A stretch of DNA of 64,000 nt from Bradyrhizobium sp. ISRA430 (GCF_029909975.1 NZ_CP094516.1:1240001-1304000), one strand, 5' to 3'. Counted from the first letter of the stretch, positions 10,036 to 20,700 are shown. Numbers and translations are program-made. Notes: generated by a model not told the origin, from the letters alone.

Positions 10036-11724
10036 ATGGGAACGTTGGTTCTGCTCGATCTGATGGGCGGTGTTGCGCTGTTGCTGTGGGGCCTGCACAT
10101 GGTCCACAGCGGCATTTTGCGCGCGTTCGGTCCGGACCTGCGGCGACTGCTCGGAAAGGCGCTGGGCAACCGCTTCAGTGCCTTCGCCGCTGGCCTCGGG
10201 CTCACTGCGCTGCTCCAGAGCAGCACGGCAACTGCCCTGATCACCAGCTCGTTTGCAGCCGAGGGCCTCGTCAGCCTTGCTGCGGCGCTCGCCATCATGC
10301 TCGGCGCCAATGTCGGTACGACGCTGATCGTCCAGGTCCTGTCCTTCAACATCGCTGCCGTCGCGCCGGTGCTGTTTGTGCTCGGGCTCGTTGCCTTCCG
10401 CGCCGGTCCACGCTCGCGGATCAAGGACATCGGCCGCGTCTCGATCGGTCTCGGCTTGATGCTGCTGTCACTGCACATCCTGCTCGACACGCTGGCGCCG
10501 GCCGAGAACGCACCCGGCGTCCGGGTCGTGATGTCGGCGATCACGGGCGATCCCGTGCTGTGCATCGTCATCGCCGCGCTCCTCACCTGGGCGGTGCATT
10601 CGAGCGTCGCCAGCGTGCTGCTGATCATGTCGCTGGCCTATTCCCAGTTCATCTCGCCTTACGCGGCGCTCGCCCTGGTGCTCGGCGCCAATCTCGGCAG
10701 TGCCATCAATCCCGTGTTCGAGGGCGCCAGGCGCGATGATCCCGCGAGCTATCGCCTGCCGGTCGGCAATCTCATCAATCGCGTGATCGGGATCGCCCTC
10801 GTACTGCCCTTTCTGAGCGTGATCGCCGGGCATCTGCAGGCCTGGCAGCCCGATCTCGCCAGGATGACCGCCGCCTTCCACATCGCCTTCAATGTCGGCA
10901 CGGCCATCGTCTTCATCGGCCTGCTCGACACCATGTCGCGTCTGTTGAGCTGGCTGCTGCCGGACCGCGTACAGGAGGCCGACCCGGCCCGCCCGCGCTA
11001 TCTCGACGAGAGCGCGCTGGAGACGCCGTCGCTCGCGCTCGCCGACGCCGCCCGCGAGACCCTTCGGATGGGCGATTTCGTCGAGATCATGCTGCGAAAA
11101 GTGATGGCCGCGATGACGACGGGCGACCGCGCGCTGGTCGACCAGGTCTCGAAGATGGACAACGCCGTCGACGGCCTCGATGAGGCCATCAAGCTCTACG
11201 TGACGAAACTGACGCGGGGCAGCCTCGACGAGAGCGAGGGCCGGCGCGCGATGGAGATCATCTCCTTCGCCATCAATCTCGAGCATATCGGCGATATCAT
11301 CGACAAGAACCTGAGCGAACTCGCGACCAAGAAGATCAAGCGGCGCCTCCAGTTCTCGGCTGAGGGCGCCGAGGAGCTCGCCGCCTTCCACAAGCGGACA
11401 ATGGATTCGCTACGGATCGCCTTCGGCGTGTTCATGTCGGGCGATGCCAACGAGGCGCGCAAGCTGCTTGTGGAGAAGACTGCGCTAAGGAACACCGAGC
11501 TCGCTGCAGTCGAGCGCCACCTCGACCGCCTGCGCGAGGGCCGCCCCGAGACCATCGAGACCACGTCGCTGCATCTGGACGTGCTGCGCGATCTGCGTCG
11601 CATCCACTCGCACATATGCTCGGTGGCCTATCCCGTGCTTGATGCGGCGGGAGAGCCCTATCGCAGGAACGAATCGGATCAAGCCGCCCTGCCCGCCTCC
11701 GGTGCGGCGTCGGCGCTGCGCTAA
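10036..11724 (+). CDS. Na+/phosphate cotransporter family protein with C-terminal PhoU-like domain
   Basis: The 562-residue inner-membrane protein has two Na/Pi-cotransport repeats: the first includes TALLQSSTATALITSSF (residues about 56-72), the second AVHSSVASVLLIMSLA. A cytoplasmic helical PhoU-like region follows from about residue 340 to 540. This arrangement is the NptA/YjbB type, which in other bacteria moves phosphate with sodium, often as export when internal phosphate is high. An exact EcfG-type promoter lies just upstream, suggesting induction in the general stress response. It converges on the LAB_N gene with a 14-nt gap. Confidence 0.88.
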   Translation: MGTLVLLDLMGGVALLLWGLHMVHSGILRAFGPDLRRLLGKALGNRFSAFAAGLGLTALLQSSTATALITSSFAAEGLVSLAAALAIMLGANVGTTLIVQVLSFNIAAVAPVLFVLGLVAFRAGPRSRIKDIGRVSIGLGLMLLSLHILLDTLAPAENAPGVRVVMSAITGDPVLCIVIAALLTWAVHSSVASVLLIMSLAYSQFISPYAALALVLGANLGSAINPVFEGARRDDPASYRLPVGNLINRVIGIALVLPFLSVIAGHLQAWQPDLARMTAAFHIAFNVGTAIVFIGLLDTMSRLLSWLLPDRVQEADPARPRYLDESALETPSLALADAARETLRMGDFVEIMLRKVMAAMTTGDRALVDQVSKMDNAVDGLDEAIKLYVTKLTRGSLDESEGRRAMEIISFAINLEHIGDIIDKNLSELATKKIKRRLQFSAEGAEELAAFHKRTMDSLRIAFGVFMSGDANEARKLLVEKTALRNTELAAVERHLDRLREGRPETIETTSLHLDVLRDLRRIHSHICSVAYPVLDAAGEPYRRNESDQAALPASGAASALR

Positions 11725-11738
11725 TTTAGTGCCTTTGC

Positions 11739-12077
11739 TCAGCGATCGAGCGTCTTCGAGCCGCTGCCGCGGTTCTTCCAGATCAACATGATGTTGCGAA
11801 CGTAGATGATGGTCGCGAGGGCCTGCCCGAGGATGATGACCGGCTCGCGCTTCACGATGCCGTAGACCAACGTCATCAAACCACCGCCCATCGAGCAGAA
11901 CCAGAACGCCATGGGCACCACGCTGTTGCCGGCGCGCTCGCTCGCGATCCACTGCACCAGAAAACGAGCGGTGAAGAACAACTGCGCGACGAGGCCGAAC
12001 GCCAGCCAGAAATCGAACTTGGCGACGAAGACGTCGTAGAGATAATTGCTCAGCGCCTGACCGTATTGGATGATCAT
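11739..12077 (-). CDS. LAB_N-domain membrane protein (lipid-A-disaccharide synthase N-terminal domain)
   Basis: This 112-residue integral membrane protein has the signature layout of the LAB_N family: FGLVAQLFFTARFLVQWIASE, then VPMAFWFCSMGGGLMTLVYGI and a closing ALATIIYVRNIMLIWK helix. Free-standing LAB_N proteins are commonly encoded beside polyprenyl-phosphate glycosyltransferases and are thought to assist flipping or handling of the lipid-linked sugar. Its start overlaps the stop of the glycosyltransferase gene by 4 nt. It is the last gene of the envelope unit. Confidence 0.85.
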   Translation of the reverse strand: MIIQYGQALSNYLYDVFVAKFDFWLAFGLVAQLFFTARFLVQWIASERAGNSVVPMAFWFCSMGGGLMTLVYGIVKREPVIILGQALATIIYVRNIMLIWKNRGSGSKTLDR

Positions 12078-12808
12078 GCCGTCACCTCAGCCACATCCGG
12101 TGTCGGCTTCTTGCGGCGGATCAACCACCACACGCCGGCGAGATCCATGATCCCGATCCACAGTCGGTCGAAGAAACCGTAGTTCGACACGCCGGAATGG
12201 CGCGGCCGGTCGATCACGTCGACATAGGCGATCTCGTAGCCTTCACGGCGCACCAGCGCCGGCAGGAAGCGGTGCAGCCCGTCGAAATAGGGCAGCATCA
12301 GGAACACTTCGCGCCGGAACGCCTTCAGCCCGCAGCCGGTATCGCGCGTGCCGTCCTTGAGGATCGCGTTGCGCACGCCGTTGGCGATGCGTGACTGCAG
12401 TTTCTTGAAGCCGGTGTCCTTGCGTCCAACCCGCTGACCGGCGGCAAGACCGACGTGTGCCCCCTTCTCGATCGCAGCGATCAGGTCAGGCAGAAAGGCC
12501 GGATTGTTCTGGCCGTCCCCATCGAGCGTCGCCACGATCGAGCCGCGCGCCGCGCGCACGCCGCTGCGCACCGCCGCCGACTGGCCCCCCGACTTGGCGT
12601 GGCGGAGCTGCCGCAGATTGTCCCGCTGCTTCATCACGGCAGAGAGGCGCTCGCCGGTTGCATCCGTCGAGCCGTCGTTGACGTAGATGATCTCATAGGC
12701 CCAGCGGCCGTCCAGCGCCGCAGTGATCTCCTCGATCAGGGGCGCAATGTTGTCGGCTTCGTTGCGCACGGGAACGACGATGGAAACCGAAGGCTGGGAC
12801 GACGACAA
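12074..12808 (-). CDS. family 2 glycosyltransferase, polyprenyl-phosphate sugar synthase type
   Basis: This DPM1/ArnC-like enzyme is expected to load a hexose or uronic acid from a nucleotide sugar onto polyprenyl phosphate at the cytoplasmic face. Motifs include SIVVPVRNEADNI at the N-terminus, the metal-binding LDGDGQN, and GCGLKAFRREVF, with a hydrophobic C-terminal segment. The start is uncertain. The frame runs open to 12964 inside the upstream PAP2 gene, but the domain begins only after about 12800. I use the TTG at 12808, which has GAG upstream. The product feeds the ArnT-like transferase encoded two genes upstream. Confidence 0.78.
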   Translation of the reverse strand: MSSSQPSVSIVVPVRNEADNIAPLIEEITAALDGRWAYEIIYVNDGSTDATGERLSAVMKQRDNLRQLRHAKSGGQSAAVRSGVRAARGSIVATLDGDGQNNPAFLPDLIAAIEKGAHVGLAAGQRVGRKDTGFKKLQSRIANGVRNAILKDGTRDTGCGLKAFRREVFLMLPYFDGLHRFLPALVRREGYEIAYVDVIDRPRHSGVSNYGFFDRLWIGIMDLAGVWWLIRRKKPTPDVAEVTA

Positions 12809-12872
12809 ATCGGAGCTCGTGGTTGGAATAGGGCTTCCCCGGGAACCGGCACCCCCCGGCAGGCAGCAGCTT

Positions 12873-13718
12873 TTATGGGGCGGATGCCCCGCGAGCAACC
12901 CTTTTAAGGCATCCCGCGCCCGCTCCCGGAAGGGGCACGATGGTGCCGTCGGCGCGAATCGCAAAGCCCAACCTGCGAGCCGCGAACCAGTAGCGGACCG
13001 CCATGGCGCCGACCACGCCGACCAGGGCGCCGGCCACGACGTCGCTCGGGTGATGCGCGAGCAGCACCAGCCGCGTCAGTAGGATGACGACTGCGTAGGT
13101 GAACATGAACACGCGTAGGCGCGGCCACAACGCGCTGACCGCAAACGCCAATGCGAACGCCGTCACCGCATGGCCCGACGGCAGGCTGGCATAAGCCCCC
13201 GTACCCTCGAACGGTATGAAGTTGAACGGATTGGCCTCGCCGCCCACAAATGGTCTTCCGCGGCCGATGAGATATTTCAGGATCTCGGCGACGAGCACTG
13301 ATACGGCAACAGACAGAAACATGAACTGCAGCCGAGTGCCGAAGCCAAGCAGTAGCGCTCGGCGGGTGCCGTGAACCCCCGTCGCAACGAGCGCCACAGC
13401 CACCAGCGAAACCCCTAGCACCGAGAGCACATACTCGTCCTTGCCGAAATCGGTGAGGATACGGATGGGCCACAGGCCGGGCGTACCGCGTGCGGGCATC
13501 AACTGGATCTCGGCAGAATCGAAGGCGATCATCAGGGCGATGATCACGGCCGCTCCCGCCGCGCTGAGCCAGAGCGAATGCCGCGCCAGCCTACGTGCGG
13601 CCTCGGCCCGGCGCGAATGCGACGGCGCGCGCACAAGCTGCGCCAGCGCGCGCCAGGACACGGTCGCCAGTTGCGCCGGATAGCTCGCGCGCGGCGCGAT
13701 GTCGGCCGGTGTCGACAT
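12873..13718 (-). CDS. PAP2-family phosphatase, LpxE/LpxF-like
   Basis: This 281-residue membrane phosphatase has the three PAP2 motifs in order: KYLIGRGRP, PSGHAVTAF and TRLVLLAHHPSDV, set between about six hydrophobic segments. In rhizobia, PAP2 enzymes of this kind remove the 1- or 4'-phosphate of lipid A at the periplasmic face. Phosphatidylglycerol-phosphate or undecaprenyl-pyrophosphate phosphatase activity is the alternative. The neighbours (ArnT-like transferase 1 nt upstream, polyprenyl-P glycosyltransferase downstream) favour lipid A remodelling. Confidence 0.82.
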   Translation of the reverse strand: MSTPADIAPRASYPAQLATVSWRALAQLVRAPSHSRRAEAARRLARHSLWLSAAGAAVIIALMIAFDSAEIQLMPARGTPGLWPIRILTDFGKDEYVLSVLGVSLVAVALVATGVHGTRRALLLGFGTRLQFMFLSVAVSVLVAEILKYLIGRGRPFVGGEANPFNFIPFEGTGAYASLPSGHAVTAFALAFAVSALWPRLRVFMFTYAVVILLTRLVLLAHHPSDVVAGALVGVVGAMAVRYWFAARRLGFAIRADGTIVPLPGAGAGCLKRVARGASAP

Positions 13719-13719
13719 C

Positions 13720-15462
13720 CTACTCGGTGCCCTCCGAGCGGAAGATCGAAATCGAGATCGCGCGCCCTTGCGAGAAATTATAGCCGTCGATCCGTGCGCC
13801 GACCTTGTAGCGCAGCCCGATCGCTTCGGCGCGCTGCACGAAGCTGCGCTCCGAGCGCTGCTCGATCAGGGCGAAGCGGCAGCTCCCTTGCCTGAGAAAA
13901 TCCGCAGCGCCCGAGCCGTCGGTCAGCAGCGTCTGGGTGCCGGTCAGAAACACGAGGCTCGGCTCGTGATAGCCGGCCGAGGCGGCCTTCGGCCCGACGC
14001 AGGTGACGTTACGAAGAGCGCGCGCGATCTCGATGCTTGGGAACAGCGGCGTCAGCGATGGCAGCACGATGCCGTAGACCGCGACCGCCAGCATCAGCGC
14101 GGCGACCAGCGCGTTGAGCAGCGAGCGCTCCGCTCGGTTGTTGTCGTAGAGCCACCAGGCAAACAGGCCGAAGATCAGGGACGCCGCGATGAATGGCCAG
14201 GCCACGAAGGCGGGCTGACGGGTCAGCATGACCGCACCAACCACAACGACGATCGAGGTGGCCGCGGGGATCGCGAACCACCAGGCCGAGCCACGCATCA
14301 CCCAGGACCGCGACAGCACCCGCCGCTCCAGCGCACCGACGGTGAGGATCGCGATCGCCGGATAGAGCGGCAGCACGTAATGCGGCAGCTTGGTCAGCAC
14401 CGCCTCGAACACGATCCAGGATGGGATCAACCAGGCCAGCAGGAATTGCGCACCGGGCTCGCGGCGCGCGCGCCAGACCGCGGGTGCCGCCATTGCCGCG
14501 AGCGGCGCGCCCGGCCAGAAGGTGATCCAAAACAGAACTAGATAGAGCCCGGGCGGCGCGCCATGGGATTCCTGGGCGCCGAGCTTGCTCAGCATGTCGC
14601 CGCCGACGGAATCGGCAAAGAAGGCATCGCCCGCGCGCCAGAAGATCGCGATGAACCACGGCAGCACCAGCACCAGCATCCACATCAGGCCCCAGACCGG
14701 GCGCAGCCGCCACAGCCACGAGGAATCGCGGTCCTGAATCGCGAGCACGACCACGGTGAGGGCTGCGAACATCAGGATCAGCGGGCCCTTGATCAGGATG
14801 CCCACGGCCAGCGCGGTCCAGAAGATCGCGGGCCAGCTCCAGGGCGGATGCATCTCATCCTCGGCGCGCTGCCAGGACAGGTAGGCACGCGCCATCGCCC
14901 CCATCGCCGCGACCACACAGAACAGCAGCATCGCGTCGGTCTTGGCGAGCCGCGCCTCGACGCCGAGCAGGACCGAGGCGCACATCATCAGCGCCGCCAG
15001 CACCGCGGCGCGCCGCGTGACGAAGGCGAGCGCGGTCCAGTAGGTCATTAGCACAGCGCCGATCGCGCCGATCAGTGAAGGCAGCCGATAGACCCAAATG
15101 CGCAATTCGGCCTTCGGCAGCCGCAGCGCCGTGGCGGTTTCAACGGCGGCGGATTGCAGCCAGTAGATGCCGACCGGCTTCTTGTACCGGACGTCATCCT
15201 GGAAGCGGATATCGACATAGTCGCCGCTCTCGACCATCTGCTTGGTGGCCTGCGCAAAGCGCGCCTCGTCGCGGTCGATCGGCGGGATGGTGAAGAAGCC
15301 GGGCAGGAAGAGCAGCAGCGCGCACAGCACCAGGAAGCCGACGGCCCGGGCGTGGCTGGCGGTAGCGATATCGATCAGGCGCACCAGTCGACTGCCCGGA
15401 TTCGCCGGGGATTTCGGCTCGCGCGGCGCTCCAAAACGGGGGCTTGGGTAGGTCTCGGCCAT
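13720..15462 (-). CDS. ArnT-like polyprenyl-phosphate-sugar:lipid A glycosyltransferase
   Basis: This 580-residue multi-span GT-C protein has the ArnT/PMT signature in the first periplasmic loop: PPIDRDEARFAQATKQM near residue 55, then GDYVDIRFQDDVRYKKPVG. Around 12 hydrophobic segments follow and a soluble C-terminal tail. Family members move a sugar from a polyprenyl carrier to lipid A or core at the periplasmic face. The gene starts 50 nt after pbpC and ends 1 nt before the PAP2 start. The donor sugar (mannose, galacturonate or aminoarabinose) cannot be read from sequence; no arnA/B/C/D genes are nearby. Confidence 0.85.
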   Translation of the reverse strand: MAETYPSPRFGAPREPKSPANPGSRLVRLIDIATASHARAVGFLVLCALLLFLPGFFTIPPIDRDEARFAQATKQMVESGDYVDIRFQDDVRYKKPVGIYWLQSAAVETATALRLPKAELRIWVYRLPSLIGAIGAVLMTYWTALAFVTRRAAVLAALMMCASVLLGVEARLAKTDAMLLFCVVAAMGAMARAYLSWQRAEDEMHPPWSWPAIFWTALAVGILIKGPLILMFAALTVVVLAIQDRDSSWLWRLRPVWGLMWMLVLVLPWFIAIFWRAGDAFFADSVGGDMLSKLGAQESHGAPPGLYLVLFWITFWPGAPLAAMAAPAVWRARREPGAQFLLAWLIPSWIVFEAVLTKLPHYVLPLYPAIAILTVGALERRVLSRSWVMRGSAWWFAIPAATSIVVVVGAVMLTRQPAFVAWPFIAASLIFGLFAWWLYDNNRAERSLLNALVAALMLAVAVYGIVLPSLTPLFPSIEIARALRNVTCVGPKAASAGYHEPSLVFLTGTQTLLTDGSGAADFLRQGSCRFALIEQRSERSFVQRAEAIGLRYKVGARIDGYNFSQGRAISISIFRSEGTE

Positions 15463-15512
15463 TGGTTCCGCTTACGCTGAAACCGCCATCGCCACAACCG
15501 CTTAAGCCGACA

Positions 15513-17711
15513 TCATTGAATTCGAATGACAACTGTGTCCGCGGCGCCCGTGGCGTCGATGACGGTCAGGCGGGCAAAGCCCGGACCGGGCGGATCGATC
15601 AGGAGCTGGCGCCGGCCGTCGATTTCGCCGAGCGCCGTGCCATTGACCAGGATCGTCATCGGCAGGACCCCACCGGCCACCTTGACCGGCATGGCGGCCG
15701 CTTCAACCCCACCGGAGCGATCGACGTCGATCCGAGAGCCGTTCAGTGGGAACTGGATGTGGAGGGCCTGCTCACCCCCGGTCCGGACCAGCTCGCCCAC
15801 CGGGCGGAACCGCTTCAGGGGCAATGGCAGTTTGGTGTTGCTGGCAACCAGGGTTCCCTTCGGCGGCTTGGGCAGCGGCGCCGGCAATTTGCCGGTCCGA
15901 GCAAATGCGTCGAACAGGATCGGCGCGGCGGCCACGCGGCCAATCAGGCCGGGAACCGGCGCCCCGTCGGGCCGGCCGACCCAGACGCCGATGGTCATGC
16001 GGCCGTCGAACCCGACTGACCAGGCGTCGCGGTAGCCGTAGGAGGTACCGGTCTTGAAGGCGATCCGGTTATGGACGGCGTTCTCCGGCGGTGGCGTGCT
16101 CAGCAGCACATTGCCGACCTGCCAAGCCGCTACCTGATCGAGCAGCCGCATCGGCTCGCGGTCGTCCTTGCCGGTCATGACCTCACGCAGCGGCTTTGTG
16201 GTGCCGAGCCGCGCGAAGCCTGTATAAAGTTGCGCCAGGTCCTGGAGCGTCACGCCGACACCGCCGAGCCCCATCGCGAGACCGGGCGCCTCCTCCTTGG
16301 GCAAGACAAGATTGCCGCCGGCCTGCCGCAGCCGCGACGCCAGCCGGCTCGATCCGACGCGATCGAGCAGCACGATCGCCGGCACGTTCAGGGACAGTTG
16401 CAGCGCCTTCCTCACCGGCACCGTGCCCTGGAACGTCATGTCGAAATTTTCCGGCGCGTAGGAGCCGAAGCGGACCGGCCGGTCGTCGATCAGGCTCTCG
16501 GGATGGACGAACCCGTCCTCGAAGGCGAGGCCGTAGATGAACGGCTTGAGCGTCGAGCCCGGCGAGCGGACGGCGCGAGTCATGTCGACCTGCCCCGCCC
16601 GGCTGTCGTCGAAGTAATCGGCGGATCCGATGCGCGCGAGCACGTCACCGCTCTCATTGTCGACGACGATGATGCCGACCGAGATGTTCGCTCCCAGCGC
16701 AATGGCGCGGTCGCGCGCCAGCGACTCCAGCACCTTCTGGAGATTGGCGTCTAACGTGAGCTTGATGACGGGCGTATCCTTCATCGTCGCAAGCGCGGTG
16801 TCGGAAGCGTGCGGCGCCAGGATCGGCATCGGCTTGCGCAGCTTCGGTATCGGGACAGCCTTGGCCTGCTTCGCATCCTCGGCGCTGACCTGATGTTCCT
16901 CGACCATGCGATCGAGCACGCGGTCGCGCGCAATGCGGGCGGCCTCGGGATGGCGATCGAGCCGCCGCGTCTCCGGCGATTGCGGCAGCGCGACCAGAAG
17001 CGCAGCCTCCGCCAGCGACAGCCTCTTCGGCTCCTTGCCGAGATAGGCGATCGAGGCGGCGCGGATGCCTTCGAGATTGCCGCCATAGGGCGCGAGCGCG
17101 AGATAGAGATCGAGGATCTGGTCCTTGGTCAGGGTCCGTTCCAGCTCGATCGCGCGCACGATCTGGTGCAGTTTTGCGTAAACCGAGCGCTGCCGTCGCG
17201 GCTCCATCAACCGCGCGAGCTGCATGGTGATGGTCGAGCCGCCCGACACGATGTGCCCGCGCGTCGCAAGCTGCGCCGCGGCGCGCCCAAGCGCGAGCGG
17301 ATCGACGCCGCCATGGGCATCGAAGCGCTGGTCCTCATAGGCGAGCAACAGCTTCAGGTAAGTCGGATCGACGTTCGCCTTGGCGTCGACCGGCAGCCGC
17401 CAGCGACCGTCCGCCATAGCATAGGCGCGCAGCAGCTTTCCGTTGCGGTCGACGATGGTGGTGGAGACCGCGCGCGCCTGCTCGAGCGGCAGCGGGCCAA
17501 GGGAGTAGACCCAGGCGACGAAGCCGATGATCGCGAGGATGAAGGTGAGCGCTAGGGCTGAGAGGACACGAGCGGCATGTCCCCGCACTCCGTCATGGCC
17601 GGGCTTGACCCGGCCATCCACGTCTTGTCCCGCGGCACCAAAGCGCGTGGATGCCCGGGTCAGGCCCGGGCATGACGGCGGAGTTGGTGGACCTATCGGA
17701 GCGTCACTCAT
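15513..17711 (-). CDS. pbpC: penicillin-binding protein 1C
   Basis: This bifunctional murein synthase has a single membrane anchor (about residues 50-70), a GT51 transglycosylase domain with EDQRFDAHGGVDP and GGSTITMQLARL, a transpeptidase domain with SPGSTLKPF (catalytic serine), the SLN box in LQLSLNVPA, FKTGTSYGYRDAW, and the C-terminal BiPBP_C domain typical of PBP1C. It lies 9 nt after the alpha-2-macroglobulin gene, the same pairing as in E. coli. The ATG at 17711 makes the first 41 residues include a peptide encoded by a palindromic repeat; a GTG at 17588 just after the repeat is a possible alternative start. Confidence 0.9.
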   Translation of the reverse strand: MSDAPIGPPTPPSCPGLTRASTRFGAAGQDVDGRVKPGHDGVRGHAARVLSALALTFILAIIGFVAWVYSLGPLPLEQARAVSTTIVDRNGKLLRAYAMADGRWRLPVDAKANVDPTYLKLLLAYEDQRFDAHGGVDPLALGRAAAQLATRGHIVSGGSTITMQLARLMEPRRQRSVYAKLHQIVRAIELERTLTKDQILDLYLALAPYGGNLEGIRAASIAYLGKEPKRLSLAEAALLVALPQSPETRRLDRHPEAARIARDRVLDRMVEEHQVSAEDAKQAKAVPIPKLRKPMPILAPHASDTALATMKDTPVIKLTLDANLQKVLESLARDRAIALGANISVGIIVVDNESGDVLARIGSADYFDDSRAGQVDMTRAVRSPGSTLKPFIYGLAFEDGFVHPESLIDDRPVRFGSYAPENFDMTFQGTVPVRKALQLSLNVPAIVLLDRVGSSRLASRLRQAGGNLVLPKEEAPGLAMGLGGVGVTLQDLAQLYTGFARLGTTKPLREVMTGKDDREPMRLLDQVAAWQVGNVLLSTPPPENAVHNRIAFKTGTSYGYRDAWSVGFDGRMTIGVWVGRPDGAPVPGLIGRVAAAPILFDAFARTGKLPAPLPKPPKGTLVASNTKLPLPLKRFRPVGELVRTGGEQALHIQFPLNGSRIDVDRSGGVEAAAMPVKVAGGVLPMTILVNGTALGEIDGRRQLLIDPPGPGFARLTVIDATGAADTVVIRIQ
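17590..17678. repeat. palindromic intergenic-type repeat lying inside the 5' end of pbpC
   Basis: Arms 17590-17622 and 17646-17678 are complementary over 33 nt with three mismatches, and each arm is itself a small palindrome around GGGCTTGACCC or GGGTCAGGCCC. This repeat type is normally intergenic. Here it is read in frame as part of the PbpC cytoplasmic N-terminus (translations such as GRVKPGHDG). Confidence 0.8.
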
Positions 17712-17720
17712 CCACGTTAC

Positions 17721-20700
17721 TCACTTCGCCGCGCGCACCTCGACCGAGCCCGTTCCCGTGCGGCCATAGCGCGAGGGATTGTACATGTCCTCGACATAGG
17801 CCTGCGGCAGCACGTATTTGCCGGGGGAGACCGCGCGCACGATGTAGGCGACGGTGAAGACCGACTTGGAGTCCGAGGCCCGATCGACCGCCGCTGTGAA
17901 GCGGTCGTCGCGGAACTCGGTATCCTCCGGCTCCTCGCCGTCCTCGATCCAGTCCAGTGTACCGCTGTCGCCCGACGACACCAGCCTCGGATTGTCGATC
18001 TCCAGACCTGCCGGCAGATAGTCTGACACCATGATGTGCCCGTACTCCGGCTTGGCTTCGGTAATCTTCAGCACCACGGCAAAACGGTCGTTCTGCTTGA
18101 CCTTGCTGATGTCAGCGGGCTTGCCGTCGAGCGTGAAGTAGTTGCGCTCGATCTTGAAGCCGTTGGAGGCGGCCGGCTCAGGCGTGACCGGCGAGCCCGA
18201 CACCGAGACCACCGCCTGCACTGGTGCGTCCCCGGTGTTGCTGATCTTCAGCGGCTTGCCCTCCAGCGTCGCAGCCTTGTAGCTGCGATAGAGCGCGGTC
18301 TTGACCGGCTGGCCATCGACATCGAGCGACAGGTTCTCCTTGGCTAGCGCCCGTGCCGCCAGCACCAGCCACGCATTCTCCTGCGTCGAAGTGTACGGCG
18401 TCAGCCCGCGCGCGGTCTCGACCCGCGAGACGGCCTGCGTCAGTGTCGCCTTCGGCGCATTGCCTTCGCTTGCGAGCGAGACGAGCGCTGCGGCATCACG
18501 GAGCTGCGAGCCATAGTCGGTGCGGCCGAACTCCAGCACCGGCTTCGGCGCAAGGCTGTCGAGCGCAGCGCCATAGACGCGTTCGGCGCGGTTGCGGTCG
18601 CCGACCAGCGCAAGCGCCGCCGCAAGCTGCGACTTCGCGATCGGCGTTGCGAGGTTGCTCAGCTTGGTGTCGGCGAGGTAGCGGAGGTCGCCGATGGGCG
18701 CTGCGCCGTTACGGGCGAGCACATAGAGGCCGTAGGCGAGATCGCGGCCGCCGTCCTTCTCCGGCTCGTTGGCGTTGACGACGGAGTTGCGGATGCGGTC
18801 GAGCGCGTTCTTGAACAACACGTCCGGTACCACAAAGCCCCTCTCGCGGGCACGGGTCAGGAAGTCGGTCACATAGGCGTCGAGCCAGGCATCGTCGCCA
18901 CCCGCCGACCACAGCCCAAACGAGCCGTTGGAGCCCTGGCGCGCCAGCAACCGCTCGATCGCATCGCGGATGCGCTGATCGACCTCAGTGTCCATGGCGA
19001 GATGCGCGCCGGCCGCAAGCTCGTTGACATAGAGCAGCGGCATGGCCCGGCTCGTGATCTGCTCCGAGCAGCCATAGGGATAACGATCCAGCGCCTTGAG
19101 GATGGTCGCGGCATCGAGGGCAGTCGACAGGCTCGCCGAGATCGAGACGCTACCGGTGCCCGGCACCAGGTCGGAGAACATGTCCGAAGTCAGGGTCAGG
19201 CTCTCGCCCTTCGCCAACGTGCGGATTGAGCGGCGCGCCAGCACCTGGGTCGCCGCCTTGACGTCAAGCGCGTAGTGGCGCGCGAGAGCAAGTCCGTTCG
19301 GTCCCGCGATGTCGACGTCGAGCGTCGCCTGCCCCGCGGCCGTCGCATCGAGCGCGAGCGACAGCGAGTTGCGCTGCTTGGCGGCAAGCTTGACGGTAGT
19401 CGCGGGATTGCCGGTCATCTTCACCGGGCCGCCGGCTTTCACGCTGATCTTGTAGTCGCCGGCCTGTCCCTCGACATTGTCGATCTCGAGATTGACCGTG
19501 CCATGGTCGCCGTTGAGCAGGAAGCGCGGCAGCGTTGCCGTCAGCACGACGGGATCGCGGATCACGACGTCGGTGTTGGCGCGACCCAGTTTTGTGGCGG
19601 TCCACGCCACCGCCATCACCCGCGCGGTGCCCGCGAACTCCGGAATGTCGAAGCTGACTTTCGCGCTGCCGTCAGCGCCGACTGTGACGATGCCGGAATA
19701 GAGCGCGAGGGGCTTTTGCGTCGGCGGGGAGCCCTGCAATTCGGCCGCACCCGCATCGCCGCCAGACTTGATCTGCCCGCGCGTGCCCTGCATGCCGTCG
19801 ATGAGCTGGCCGTAGAGATCGCGGATTTCCGCGGTCAGGCGACGCTGGCCGAGATAGTAATCGTCCGGCGCCGGCGGCTTGTAGTTGGTAAGGTTGAGGA
19901 TGCCGACGTCGACCGCCGCGATCACGATCTTGGCGTCCTCGCCAGGGTTCAGTCCGTCGAGCTTGACCGGAATCTTCAACGTCGAATTCGGCCGGATCAG
20001 CGCTGGCGGTGTCAGCTTCACGGCCAGCGTGCGGGTCTGCTTGTCAATGCCGAACCATTTCAGGCCGATCGCCCGGCCCGGCATGCGCTGCGCGGCGGCA
20101 TCGAGTGGACGGCGCAGCGTCGCCACCACATAGGCGCCGGTGCCCCAATCCTTGCCGACGGGGATTTTGACCTGAGCGGTGCCTTCCTTGACATCCACGG
20201 TCTGTGTCGTGAGCAGACGGTCGCCAAGCACGTTGATGGTGAGTTTGCCGGCGGTTCGGACATTGACCGACACCGTCATGGTGTCGCCGGACGCATATTG
20301 CGGCTTGTCGGTCGAGGTTTCCAGCAGGTCTGGCGTGTCGGCGCTGCCCTCGGAATACCAGCCGACGTCGAACTGCACCGAGGTCACGGGGCCGTCCGCA
20401 TCGTTCGACTTCACGTCGAGGCGGTAGCGGCCGGGCCGCGGTGCGAGCGAGATGCGCGACGGCTTGTCGGCCGCGATGGTGAGGTCGCCGTCGGCGACAC
20501 GCGAAGTCGACTTGACCGGCTCGTACTCCCAGTAATTGTTCTGGCGATACCACTGATAGCGCGACTCCATCTTCAGGAGCTCGTAGCGCAGGCCGTCGCG
20601 GGGAAGCGTCTTGCCTTCGGGCGAGACGAAGACGACGTCGAACTCGGCCTTGTCGCCCTCGGCGACGCTTTTGTCGCCGAACAGCGGCTTGACGCCGATC

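Noticed and set aside
12809..12964. N-terminal extension of the polyprenyl-P glycosyltransferase to ATG 12964
   Set aside because: It would overlap the PAP2 gene by 92 nt, and the added residues have no family similarity.
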